Under the pieces are notes generated by a model, which had not been told where the DNA came from, did no database searches, and saw only the letters and a list, made by a program, of their open reading frames with translations. DNA of 64,000 bases from Polytrichum commune (Eukaryota > Streptophyta > Polytrichopsida > Polytrichales > Polytrichaceae), in NCBI GenBank assembly GCA_950295325.1, contig OX485806.1, positions 27,156,001 through 27,220,000 of the forward strand, read 5' to 3'. The translations under genes and the position numbers were made by a program. Positions 34,535 to 45,900 of this stretch are shown here, piece after piece (positions within the stretch are counted from its first letter, which is position 1; each line of letters opens with the position of its first letter).

Positions 34535-35253
34535 TGCCCTATCCCACCTGACTTTAGCTTTGCCTAAAAGTTTGTTCTAAAGGCATGGTCTTCACACCAT
34601 CGACGCTATCTAGTCCCGAGCCTATTTGGCAAAGGACGTGGCATGGTTTAAAAGCGGAGGTTTCAAGCCTCAAGACCAACCCTCCCATCTGTACTTAGAA
34701 ATGAGACAAGAATGTGGGATTTTTAAAAATATCACTATATTCGTTAATTAGAGACTTTGGAAAGTCTTAAAGTAAATGCAAATGGTTTAATATTTTGTCC
34801 AATTTCTTATTATGATGACATGTATTTGTGCCAAATTAGTTAGTGTTGCCCACGTGAATCGCTTTATGTCACATCGAGTATATTCTTGTGTTGTTCTTGT
34901 TCTTTATTTGAAAATCATGTCCTTAATTAATAGTCTCAAAATCATGAAAAAGTCTCCAATTACCGAATATAGTGATAAATGTTGCTTCCAACCATTGTGA
35001 TTGGTTGTTGCTTTTAGTCTTAGCTATGAGAGTGCGACGAGCTTCATTAACAAATACTTGGGGATGGGACAAAAACTATTCAACACACCACTGCTCAATA
35101 GATAAAACAATGAACATGTGTGAAAGTTGCTTAAACACAACCTACTCGAAAGTCTCCGGAGCAAGTTCTTGTAGGTGCACCGGTATAATTGGGTGCCTCC
35201 GCCATAACCGAGAGATCTTTACCCAGTTTTTAGGAAAGACTTTGGTTATTTGG
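34535..35253 (-). mobile_element. TGCCCCCTCCCC-family MITE interrupted by a younger MITE
   Basis: Segments 34535-34731 and 34976-35253 together are collinear with the complete copies at 28990 and 33462 in inverted orientation. They are split by the TA-flanked MITE at 34732-34975. The right terminal repeat is missing, as in the copy at 25625. The nesting gives a relative age: this family had already inserted before the Tc1/mariner-like MITE moved. Confidence 0.75.
34732..34975. mobile_element. Tc1/mariner-like MITE nested in another MITE
   Basis: The ends TCACTATATTCGTTAATTAG and the inverted TCACTATATTCGGTAATTGG are flanked by TA on both sides (34730-34731, 34976-34977). It is 244 bp and nearly identical to 39409-39651, which suggests recent mobility. 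The interruption point in the host MITE can be located by comparison with the uninterrupted copies. Confidence 0.82.
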
Positions 35254-35470
35254 TACATCCATGTGGGAACATGCCTTCAGTGACCTACAAACTACTAGGA
35301 AGCTTTGCTAATAACATTGGCAAACTACTAGGAAATTTTACTTTATACATTTGCGCCTGAGATACAGAGCTCCACACCTGGCATCACAATGAATTATGAT
35401 TGATAGATGTGAGAGGGAAGTGTGATCTCATTCAATAAGCAATGGTCCAAGATGACCCTAAACTATTGGA

Positions 35471-35660
35471 TGACAATGGAGAGGTGCCCAACTCCGAACG
35501 GAGGGGTTGGCGGTTTGATTCCCGGCTGTGAAATCGCCCCTTGCCTTGATGGAAAAACCAAGAGCCCACCCACCGCAAGGTAGGCAATAAACCCCTGCGG
35601 AGTGTGTAAACTTGTGCTGCAAACGATTACATGAGGCCTCTTAGCTCTGTTAACCATAAG
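35471..35660 (+). mobile_element. Possible tRNA-derived SINE
   Basis: GGCGGTTTGATTCCCGGC near 35510 resembles a tRNA-type RNA polymerase III B box (GGTTCGANTCC). About 40 bp upstream, around AGAGGTGCCCAACTCCG, is a weak A-box-like sequence. No poly-A tail or target duplication was confirmed. It may instead be chance similarity. Confidence 0.35.
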
Positions 35661-35885
35661 AATTGATTGGAATGTGTTGCGATCTTTAGGGTTTTAGATC
35701 CATGGTGGGGCAATGCATACGTTCTTTGTGTTTGGGGCTTGTGATTTTGTTGCTTCCCTCTATGGTGGTGCTTTAGGGTTTTTACAAGGTGTGGCAATGG
35801 ATAAATGTAACGTGTTTGGTGCTCTCAAGTATGTTGTTTCAGTTGACATTTAAGTATATTTGGATAAATTGTTTATCCAAAATCA

Positions 35886-36690
35886 ATAAGGGATGTGCAT
35901 TTGTGAAGATAAAAGCATTAAATAACAACAACCACAATTTCGAATGTTTGTATTGCATGTTTGTCAACCACCGTATTTGTGTGGTTTTGTGATCTAGTGG
36001 GGCACAAGCACAGTCAAGTACACAACTCCATTACCATGCATAGGTTTAAGTGAAAGTAATTCAAAACCATGTACTAACTTTGCGTTTTGTGAAGGAAACA
36101 ACCATAAACATTGGAATAACATATTGATCTACAAAGCCAAGCAATTTATGTTTGACGAAAAAAATTTCAAGAAAAGTCTACATACTTTAAAGGACGGTGC
36201 AAGTAGTGTGCAAGTAGATGTATTGAACACGTGATTGCCTGGCATTTGTTTAAAGCATGATAAAAATACATGAAATTGATGTTTGTCTACAAATTTCTAT
36301 CATGGTGCCCTCAAGTTTACAGTGAATTCAAGGAATATGAAAAATAAACCCAACTTCAAAATATTTAAGGTCATGAGATCTACGTCCAAAACCATGATTT
36401 AACCATTACCTTTTGAGCAGTACTTGTAATGACAAATTTTGAAGATCTCATCTTGATATTCTATATTTGAGTACCTACCACACCAACAGAGGGCATCATG
36501 AAAAAAAATTCCAATTTTAACAACACTTTGTTGTTACTCTTAAGCGTTTGACCCAAAAACTTATGATTTTAGTGTACCGGAGCATTTTTTCCAGTATACT
36601 TGACCGTGCCTGCTCCTAGTGTACATCATATTGGCGGTTGGAATTGTCCAAAATTCATGCATAAATCCAAATATACTTCAATCCTAGTAG
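35886..36690 (+). repeat. Dispersed repeat, copy interrupted by a MITE
   Basis: Segments 35886-35999 and 36622-36690 together match 59460-59660 on the plus strand (shared blocks: ATGTGCATTTGTG, GATCTAGTG, GTCCAAAATTCATGCATAAA). The interruption (36000-36615) is absent from the second copy. Confidence 0.7.
36000..36615. mobile_element. 616-bp MITE with an identifiable empty site
   Basis: The left end GGGCACAAGCACAGTCAAGT and the right end, reverse-complemented GAGCAGGCACGGTCAAGTAT, are imperfect inverted repeats of about 22 bp. CTAGTG is duplicated on both sides (35994-35999, 36616-36621). The paralogous repeat at 59460-59660 has a single GATCTAGTGTATGTC at this point, which is the pre-insertion state. 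Superfamily not assigned. Confidence 0.75.
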
Positions 36691-37364
36691 TTCCCTTGTT
36701 GAGATCTTTAGTGTCTCACAAGTTGTGAGTGGGATTGCTAAAGTCCTCCATGTTTCGTGCTTTCATTATATTTGAATACTTTTTGTTTCCCTTTGTTGCA
36801 TTATTTTAGGGTTTCCAAGACTGATACTTATCGTACATGTTGATTCCTTCGTTGAGGATTTTATGGTTTCACAACTAGTGTCGTGTATAATAGAGTAGAA
36901 AATTCTACATGGTGGGTGCTTTCAATTTTGTTGCGATACTTTAACGTCCTACAAGCAAGGTGTATGTGGTCATGCATAAATTTCTACATTGTTATTGCTT
37001 CCTTTTGTTGTGGGACTTTAAGGTTCTATAAATAATTCTCACGAGTGCATAAGACTTGCTCTACATGTTTCGTTTTTTTCAATCTAGTTTCTTACCTTTG
37101 TTATGGAGCTCCAAAATTTCACAAGTATTGCTCAGCACTGCAAAAGCTCTACTTGTGTGGTACTCGTGATAAGGCTCTTCATAAGGTGTTCTTCGAAGGC
37201 TCAAGAATGATATGTGACAAACTTATATGAAAACCACATGAACTTTTTTGTTAATATGGATACACTTTTTTCCGTATGACATCTTACATATAAATTATTG
37301 GCATTGAACACAAGATCAATGACATTCTCATCTATGAATAGGAAGGCTTGTACTTAGATGTGTA

Positions 37365-37370
<6 letters not shown>

Positions 37371-37417
<47 letters not shown>
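37371..37417. repeat. CT dinucleotide microsatellite
   Basis: An uninterrupted CT run of about 47 bp. Confidence 0.95.
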
Positions 37418-37421
<4 letters not shown>

Positions 37422-38029
37422 GACTGTGGTATATATGCCAAAGGTCTTGATTTTTTCCACCGAAAGGCGTATTGTGTACTTTGGGTGTGTGTGACAAACT
37501 TTGTTTACAATACTTGAAAATGTGAAAAGAACTTTTAAGTAGGTTGTCATTCCAATATGTCCTCGATACCAAGAAGAACATTCTCAACTCTACCCGTCAT
37601 TTACATCATTTCATTGCGATTTTTTCACACGTGTCTCCTTCATTTCTAATGGCATCAAAGACTTGTGAATTCCCCTCCAATAGCACATGAGCTATGGAGT
37701 GTCGTCGGCAATTTCTATCCAATCATGTGTGAGGGAGGTTGGAAGGCTAAATTGTATAACCAATTTTACTTTAAAAACATAACAAATGTCTCTAATATTA
37801 GTTAGTTCAATAGTCGGATGCTAGATTTGAATTTTTAACCACAACTCACAACTATTCGAATATATGTCGCATAATTTTACTTAGCGAAGACATGATAGAG
37901 ATCACGTGATCATTGGCTACCATCAAGTAGGCACACAAGGATCATGAATTTAGAGAAGGGTACGCTTAAGGGTTTGGCTTCCACACTGGGCGTAACTACG
38001 CAACAACTTGACACAAGCTGATGGGCTAT

Positions 38030-38830
38030 TTTAAGAGGATTTTAATGAGAAAAACCAGCTTGAAAACAATGTGCTTGAAAATTCTCTCAATAAGTTCAAG
38101 AACTCATTTCAAACAACCATTGATGAGCTCGAAGGAAAACATATAGTACTTGTGGACGACAATGGAATAGTTGGCTATTTTACATTGAAGCAAAATTTGA
38201 TCGGAGCTCAAGTCTGTTCAGGCAAGTCAAACACCTTTAAGTAACTCTTTTCGGGATGTTAGAAACTTGCAAAACCCTTTTTTTTTAAACACGATTGGAC
38301 TCAAGGAAAGGGAGCTCAATAAAGATGACAGATTACTTTGGCTCACTACATTGCTATCCAATGAGGGCACCAATTTAGGAGGCATTATACCCTAAACCCT
38401 AGAACAACGTTTGAAGTTTGATGGAATAAGGCATCCCATTCATGAAAAAACGTTTGGTCCGGAAAGAAAGCATACCACCAACACATTGTACATTCATTTG
38501 AAGGAATTAGATTCTCACATCCTTGACTTTGAGACATCTATGACAAAATCAAAGTTTGTCAACACCTCTCACATGCCAAAGCTAGAAAGTGCCATAGCTG
38601 CACTCCAAGACCATTTAGAAACTCCTGAAAGAAATGCTAATTACTTGGGCATCTAGACTCAAAGAAGATGATCAAACACCACAATGAGTACGGGCGATAT
38701 TGGAAAGTGAAAAACAAATTAAGTCTACACCTAAAATTGACCAATATGGCAGAATGCAAGCACGAGAACACTCTACGACTTACCCAAACTAGACCTTGCT
38801 CAATTATTCTTGAATGCATCAATTGGGAGA
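38030..38830 (+). pseudogene. Unidentified broken coding remnant
   Basis: Several consecutive stretches look coding in different frames. One around 38040-38226 contains NSLNKFKNSFQTTIDELEG and HIVLVDDNGIVGYFTLKQN. Another at 38411-38656 contains HLKELDSHILDFETSM. Further Glu/Lys-rich sequence follows to about 38830. Stops and frame changes separate them. No family recognised; it could be a decayed host gene or a transposon-encoded protein. Confidence 0.33.
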
Positions 38831-39320
38831 CGAAATAGCCTACTTGCAACTATAAATTAATTGAGAAGAAACTAGCGCTACACAAATTGGACTAGAGGAG
38901 GATAGGACACCAACTCAACATAATGGTATATGTTGACTAATGGGGAACAAATGAAAAAACTTCGAAGACAAGGAAAATAGTCAAGCTCAAACGTGGAGAA
39001 ATTGGGGTACTTGAAGACGGGACAAAAAACTAGTTGGGAAGCACGACACACAAGCCATCTAATTGAAGCAAGACTAGGGGTCAAACTTCAACCTAAAAAG
39101 TTGTGTCCCATTTCATGTGTCTCTTGGATTTGTTGAGGTTATTCTAAATTAACATACGATTGGGCGCACCACTTGAGGACATGGGAATATTGTTGTATTT
39201 ATTAAGAAGTCTATCTGAAGGTGGGTCACACATCTTCCTTCCACTCACATAGACACACTTATGTGGATTACAATACAAAAGATATACGTCTATCCGTGGA
39301 TATCTATATTGGCATATGCT

Positions 39321-39364
39321 AACCGGTTCATCTGTAACTAAGTGCCGGTTCTCCCCGATCATAG
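39321..39364 (-). mobile_element. Terminal fragment of the hAT-type MITE
   Basis: AACCGGTTCATCTGTAACTA followed by a GTGCCGGTTCTCCCCGATCA block and TAG is the terminal 44 bp of the family at 26562/30658/61716. The rest is missing. Confidence 0.65.
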
Positions 39365-39408
39365 ATGGCAAGGCTACCAAACTGGTGAGTTCAAACATTT
39401 CCAAGTAA

Positions 39409-39651
39409 TCACTATATTCGTTAATTAGAGACTTTGGAAAGTCTTAAAGTAAATGCAAATGGTTTAATATTTTGTCCAATTTCTTATTATGATGACATGT
39501 ATTTGTGCCAAATTAGTTAGTGTTGCCCACTGAATCACTTTATGTCACATCGAGTATATTTTTGTGTTGTTCTTGTTCTTTATTTGAAAATCATGTCCTT
39601 AATTAATAGTCTCAAAATCATGAAAAAGTTTCCAATTACCGAATATAGTGA
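39409..39651. mobile_element. Tc1/mariner-like MITE, second near-identical copy
   Basis: The ends are TCACTATATTCGTTAATTAG and its inverted partner. It is 243 bp, matching 34732-34975 almost base for base apart from a few substitutions and one missing base (GCCCACTGAATC versus GCCCACGTGAATC). A TA follows at 39652-39653; on the left the bases are TAA. It lies directly upstream of the pogo-type pseudogene. Confidence 0.78.
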
Positions 39652-39789
39652 TAGTATGTATGCTTGCTTGCTCCCTTAGCTACTCTCATTCTACTTTTGC
39701 AGCTTGGACTCTTTGAAAAGAAAGAGAACAAACTTGAGTATAGAAGAGGAGGATGTTGTTGTTGTTGTTGTTTTTTGTTTTGTTGCATA

Positions 39790-41780
39790 GGTGCAATCCG
39801 AGTGCGACACAAGAACAACAACTTGCCAAGGAATTTAACCAAAAGCATGTGGGAAAGGCTTTGAAGAGAAATACAGTTCCTCAAATTCTAAAGGACTATG
39901 AAGAAGAGTATGCGCTCAAGTGATGATTTGAAAGAAGTTGAGAGGACCAAAAGAAGCCATGTACCCAAAGTTAGAGTCAACCGTCATAGCATGGTTCAAG
40001 TAGGTGCACTTTTTCTCCCACAAACTTTCTAAATCAGGTTTTGTGATATGTATTCGAGCACTCACTTGTTGAAATTGGTTTGATTTATGTTGCGTTGTTG
40101 TCTTTTAGTTTGTATTTCAATCGAATGAGTTTTTATTTCCGGAGTCGCAACAAAGGTGGTTGATTGAGTGATGAGATGCTAACAACAAATGCTAGTCGAT
40201 TTCGTGGTGCCTTCTTGGAACGAGTTGGGTTGGATGAAATTGAATCGGACAAGTACAAGGGTTTCAAGCTATCCAATGGATGGTTAAACATGTTCAAGAA
40301 GAGACACCATATTGTTAGGTAAGCTCCTTCAACTCTAAAACTTTAAACCATGTAGATGTTTTTAAGTTTATGATGTTGTTGTAGTTGCTTCTACACTCTA
40401 TGCCTACATTTTTTGAGGGAAATGGCTACAGACATGATTTAAATGTATTGATTATCTTGCAATTATTGCAGGTGATAAGCACGTTCAAGACTTTGTTTCT
40501 AGCCATTTACAAAGTCGCTTACCTTAAACCTCATGTTATGTAGGGTGATTTTACATGGTGAAAGCGGTGATGCAAGTGGTGTTGGTGTAGCTCATGACAT
40601 GACCAAAATGCCACTTGTAATTGCATGTAATGCACTAGAAGATGTTTATAATGTGGATGAGACCGGTTTATTTTATCATGCCCAACCAAACAAGACACCA
40701 TCGCAAGGAAAAGTTCATGGGCACAAAATTCAAAAGGACCATCTCAATCTTGCTCTTGTTGTAAACACGATAGGTGCTAACAAATTGAAACCTGTGAATA
40801 TTTACAAATCTCTATGCCCAAGATGTCTTGGAAGGTGGTTGCCAACAGATTATGTGTAGTAGTTTGCAAACCAAACAACCTAGATGACATCATATGTATT
40901 TAAAAGTTAAATGATGAGCCTCAATGCACATTTCAATTCTCAAAAGTGGAAGGCACTTGTAATTATGGTCAATTTTGCTTCTCATTCCCTTAAGCATGTT
41001 GGTAAGGGGAATTATTTGGTTTTTCAACCTTGCAATTGAGCAATATTACTCTTGCTTACTTACCCCCAAATGTTACAAGTGTGGTACAACCCTTGGATCA
41101 AGGAATAATTGCTTCATTCAAAGTTCACTATAAGAAGCAACTTTTGGAATGGGTTCTCTCTCAGTGGATTTTGTTACTACTCACCAAGATTGAGGAAAAT
41201 AATGCCTAATGCAAGGCAAGCTATTATATGGTGCTCTCAAGTGTGGAGAGAGATGAATCCCAATTCATACAAAACATCCAGAGGATGTCCAAAACTTTTA
41301 CTTGTAGACTGGAGTGTCGATATTGCCATGGATGATGAACGAGAGAAATTGAGAATGAAAGACGTATGAAATGAATTTGCAAGTCTCATTTCCTCTTTGA
41401 ATCTTGGAAGTGAAGAAATGCCTATCAAAGAATTAATGCAATTGGCAGGAAAGGAAATTGTTGACGTAGAGTACATCATGACCGAGTTGGTGGATTTGGC
41501 TTGGGTGGAGATTCATTTGGGTTTAGAATTGAATGACAAGTCGATGGAGGGCAATGATGTGGATGATCAACCAACACCACTAGTCAAGCTTGCTTATTTT
41601 AATGAGAAAGTTGAAATGTATTATGACGTTGCATGCATTTTAATGAAACAACATACTTTCCAAATAAGATTGTTATTCACATCTTGGAATAACAAAACAA
41701 TCAAAATATGTTGCGAGATCGTGTGTACACTTTACGATCCATAAAAACATTACCATTGATGAGTTCTGTGATCAACCTTT
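39790..41780 (+). pseudogene. Broken pogo/Tigger-type (CENP-B-like) transposase gene
   Basis: Pieces appear in the family's order. At 39800-39900 is a CENP-B-type helix-turn-helix (LAKEF...KRNTVPQILKDYEEEY). At 39959-39998 comes YPKLESTVIAWFK, and at 40199-40320 the second DNA-binding helix with LSNGWLNMFKKRHHIV. At 40533-40860 is the DDE_1 core with YNVDETGLFYHAQPNKT. At 41025-41170 is LAYLPPNVTSVVQPLDQGI, the block around the last catalytic residues. A C-terminal tail runs to about 41740. Possible introns (GTAAGC near 40319; TTTTAG near 40108) separate the first pieces. Frameshifts and stops (for example TAG at 40858 and near 41038) break the core, so it cannot encode a working enzyme. Terminal repeats for this element were not found. 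In plants these elements are usually called pogo-like (Tc1/mariner superfamily). Confidence 0.85.
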
Positions 41781-41985
41781 TGAATAGGGGGGGGGGGGGG
41801 GCAAAAATACTAACAAATTACCTATTTTTTAACAAGAACTATTCATTTGAAGCATTACCTACGAATTTTTGGATAGATTCAGAGTTGAAGTAAAACAATG
41901 ACCAATATCATGCTACTCCAAAACTATGTTGCATGTGTTGCACATGAAGATTTGGGGAAATGTCAGCTCCAACTTTCAAGTACTC

Positions 41986-42158
41986 CACTACACAATTTAT
42001 GGTACTTAGTATCACTTACTAATTTTTCCTAAGCATAAAACAAATTACCAGATAAGGTCATTATTTTGTATAATGTACACTAAGCCTATTAATTCTTTGT
42101 TGGTAGAAAATAAAGTCCAAATAGTAAGTGACCCCTAAGTACCATAAATGGTGTAATG
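41986..42158. mobile_element. CACTA-type MITE
   Basis: The left end CACTACACAATTTATGGTAC and the right end, reverse-complemented CATTACACCATTTATGGTAC, are inverted repeats of over 25 bp. The flanking triplets CTC and GTC differ by one base. It is 173 bp and almost entirely foldback. Related ends occur at about 61504 and 62450. Confidence 0.72.
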
Positions 42159-42828
42159 GTCCCAACTAGTTCTATTACAAACATGTGTCTAAAGTATCAA
42201 AAAGCAATCTTGACATGGCGCAAGAGTTGTGTGAAGTGATCCAGTGAACACATCATATTCCCAGCAGCCAGGCCACATAGGACAACCAAAGTCTGAGCCT
42301 ACATGGAAGGTAAGGGGAATTCTTCATAGGAAAACGTGAACTGTTGGTATGATTTATTCACAGATTAATAACAATGATAGTCACTTGTAAAATGAGAACA
42401 ATCTGTACAGGTATTTTTAATGTTACAAGGGTTATGTTACCAATTACTATATAAATGCCGTTGATGAGTTCCATTGCAGTACTCTTCTCCAGACTCCAAA
42501 CCCTCTACTGCCAAATCTGCAACGAAAACATATCATAGTTAATGGAAAAGGTCAGAATAGACATCTCGTCCATGCTAAAATTTTGTGGAATTGCCTTTCA
42601 CTCTTCTCGTATATATTTTATATAATTGTCCATGCTAAGCCTGTGGAATTGCCTTCCCCAATCATCTCATACACATTTTATATAAACGTCACAAGTGTTT
42701 TACATGCCAGGGTGTAGTAATTCTAATTTGAGCCGAAAGCAACATCTTAGGCACAACAAAAATGTATAAAACTTAGTACCACAAACTAATAACTTTCCAA
42801 AGGTAAGATGTTGGAGTTGAGAATATAC

Positions 42829-42914
42829 CTCACACAACTCACACAGCTTAAAGGGCAGAGCTCCAGCAGCAGCAGAGCTCCGCACAAACACCCTGGAAAG
42901 GGCTAAGCCAGGCC
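42829..42914 (-). other. Possible extra exon downstream of ATG2
   Basis: Read on the minus strand, an acceptor (AATACAG) precedes 86 bp with an open frame (GPGLALSRVFVRSS then AAAGALPFKLCEL) and a donor (GAG|GTATAT). A further acceptor (GTTGCAG) lies at 42520. This may be part of an alternative ATG2 3' end or of its 3' UTR. No clean in-frame join to the last coding exon was found. Confidence 0.3.
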
Positions 42915-42969
42915 CTGTATTCTGTTCATAAATTTCGTTTTCAAGTAAGAGTACACAATTTACAGGTCA

Positions 42970-45900
42970 TCAGGTTGTTGGACTGGATTGCTTTCCATCG
43001 CGTTTTTCTCTCTTGACTAAAGAGGAAACCCGTTTCAAGTGCTTTCGCACTTCGTGAAGCAAGCGATGTTCTTTCCAGTAATGCTGAGCTGGAGATACCA
43101 CAAGCTTGGCAGCTCCAGAACCAACAGCATAGAGTGGGCGTATTGGCCCTGCACCTTGGACAAATTTGAACAACTGATTTTGGAAAATATCTTGCAGCCA
43201 TTCATTCAGGAATATCTTAGAAAAGCTGCTCAACCCATGTACACCTTTAGCCTTGACATGCTTTAACTGAAGCTCGATTCCCTACACATCACCACCATGA
43301 CATGAACAAATCCATCAACCACTGCTGGAAGGAAAGTTTGTGGCCGTTATGTGGTCACATGGCCTAATTAGGAACCTATATTTAAGTGGTATATGCAAGG
43401 CTTGTTGTTAAGAACAGACACCAGCCTATGCAAATCACTTGAAGAGAGAGAATCTTCACTTTTTACCCTATAGATTTTGCATCTCAAATCCGACTCTGAA
43501 ACTTGAATTCACTTTTTGTGTGATTTGGTAAAGACAATTCCCAGCCCCACCTAATGGCCAGAATTGTCTGTGAAGTTGGAAGTGCCCACAATAGGGCCAC
43601 ATACCTTACAATCAAATACCTTCAACAAGGAGAACCAAACAAATCCTAGCCAACATGGTAAAAGGTCGTACCTTCCACTGGACCATGTTCACAAGTTCAA
43701 CATAATTGCCTGCTCGTAGGGCTGCGAGGTCCACCCTCCGAGGAAGATAATCCACACGAATGTTGAAAGGTAGCACCTCAAACATCTGCACTCCCATGCC
43801 ATCATCGTTTTGTCAATGATAATTTACAACTTGCAATTTACCTAAATATGTGCCAAAGTGCTTGGATTCCAAACCTGGTCAATGTCAGTCAAGAACTACT
43901 TACCATCCATGAGCACAGTGGCAAATTAAGACGTATTTTGTAAATTCAGACTTACAAGGGACACAGTCAAGACATTCTCTTTGAGGAGAAACGTACATAA
44001 CCCAAAAAAGTACTGTCAAGATTGTCTGAAGTGTGTTGGGTACATGATTATAGCATGCACAATGATTTCACGTACCTGAAAAAAAGGTAGCAAAGGTTCT
44101 GTAGGAGAATCAGTGAGATTAGAGCTGACTGAAGGAGTGGAACTGAGAGAAGATCTGCTTGAGAGGTTCAAATTCTCCTCCAGCAAAGTTCCTTGACCAA
44201 CACCAAATTGTGAAGAGAAAAACTTGGTGCAGAAGTCAAGGTGGCGCTGATCGAGATGGAGTCGAATTGGCAGCAATGCAAAAGACACCCTGTTCAAGTA
44301 TAGTTCAGATAAATTAACAAGGACATGTGGTCGAAAGTGGAGGGCAATACCACAAAATACTTTGTTACTATATATCACTTTGATTATAAACCAACAGAAC
44401 TTGAAATTGCATATAACAACTCGAATCTTAGATCAGGCAGCCAGAGCATTGATATGCACAGCGGTGATAGGAATAAAAGAGATGTATGACACAAAGAGAT
44501 GCATAGGGTGCTTGTTCCCAGCTCATTCTAGACCCTTCCTCGCATATCCAAGAAGAGTTTCCATAGTGAGGGCTCAAACAAATACCTACCTGTATTCTTC
44601 CAAAACATCTGTAGGATCTGGACGAACAGCATCCATGTCAATTTTCAGGGCTTGAGATGATGTCTCTCGCGGTCTAGATGAAACATAGTGATAGCCCATG
44701 ACCTGCAGACAAATAGCATGCCAAAGAAGCCAAATATACGAAACTGTATCAAATTCAAAAAGGTCAAACAATAACAGACACAGGTGGCCAAGTCAGAGAT
44801 GTGTCTGTCAGCACCAGGAGACTTTATAATATTCTCATACTTTAAAACTCTGATGCGCTGGTTTTCAAATTTCCAAAAAACAACCCATTATACAGCAGTT
44901 TCCAACATCTTTGCAATGCAGGATATATGTACAAATAAGAGGGACAAATAACATACCGTTTTCCAAGGTGCATCAGGGCTGCAATCCAGGATGCCAAAGT
45001 TGGAGACTGTCACTGTCAATCTAGAGGCATATAACCCAATTGAAGGGAATGCATCATACTGCACATTGATTCCATTTAAGAAAAATTCTAAGCACACATT
45101 TGGCTTCCGTCCACTATCACCAACTGCTCCTGCCAAGTTCCAATCTGACTCCTCATCACCAAATGGCCAGTCAGATCCTTCATGAAGACGCCATTTCAAG
45201 CTCATGTTCTGCAGAATCATGCGGCCTACTGACTTAGGATATCTCTTTGGAAGACTTGGCTTGACCTCTGGTTTGTCGGCGGGCACATGGTCGTCTACAA
45301 TATTCAAAACACTGTCTTCATACCACCCACCCCCTGAAGCCCCTCCACGGATTGAGGTTCTGGTGGGCTCGCTCACAGATCTTGGAGAGTGTTCAGAGTG
45401 TTCAGAATTCCCACCAGGAGTATGTTCAGAGACATAATCTTCAATGAATTCTTGAATATCCTTGTTACTCAAACCAGAGCTTTCAAGATCCAAAGGCTCT
45501 GATTGCAGATCTCGCAAACTTACAAATGCATTCTCAAGAACACCGTCCAACAAGTCAGGGGTTTCAATAATATCTGCAGCCTTGACTTCCATTTTATGCA
45601 TTTTTATTTGCACACTTTGTTGCTCCATGGGAGGAGCAAAGAGCTGCTGTAATTGGGCTACCAGTCTTTCACAGGCTGCAGTAGTATCATGACAAGTATC
45701 AAAGCAAATCTCATTATTTCCACATTCAACCTCCCATTTCCGGGCATCATCTCCTCCAATCTTGACAGTGACTCCCATGGAAGTCTCTTTAGCAACCTGC
45801 CAACACCAGCACTGATTAATGCTTTAACAGAAAGTATCTCGCATATATATATCACTGCACAGGTACAAATGCGACCTATGAACATTTGACATATAAAGGA

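Larger units (their letters stand above)
36700..39320. other. Mostly gene-free AT-rich DNA
   Basis: It contains a CT microsatellite (37371-37417) and the weak coding remnant at 38030-38830. No other feature can be supported. Confidence 0.55.
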
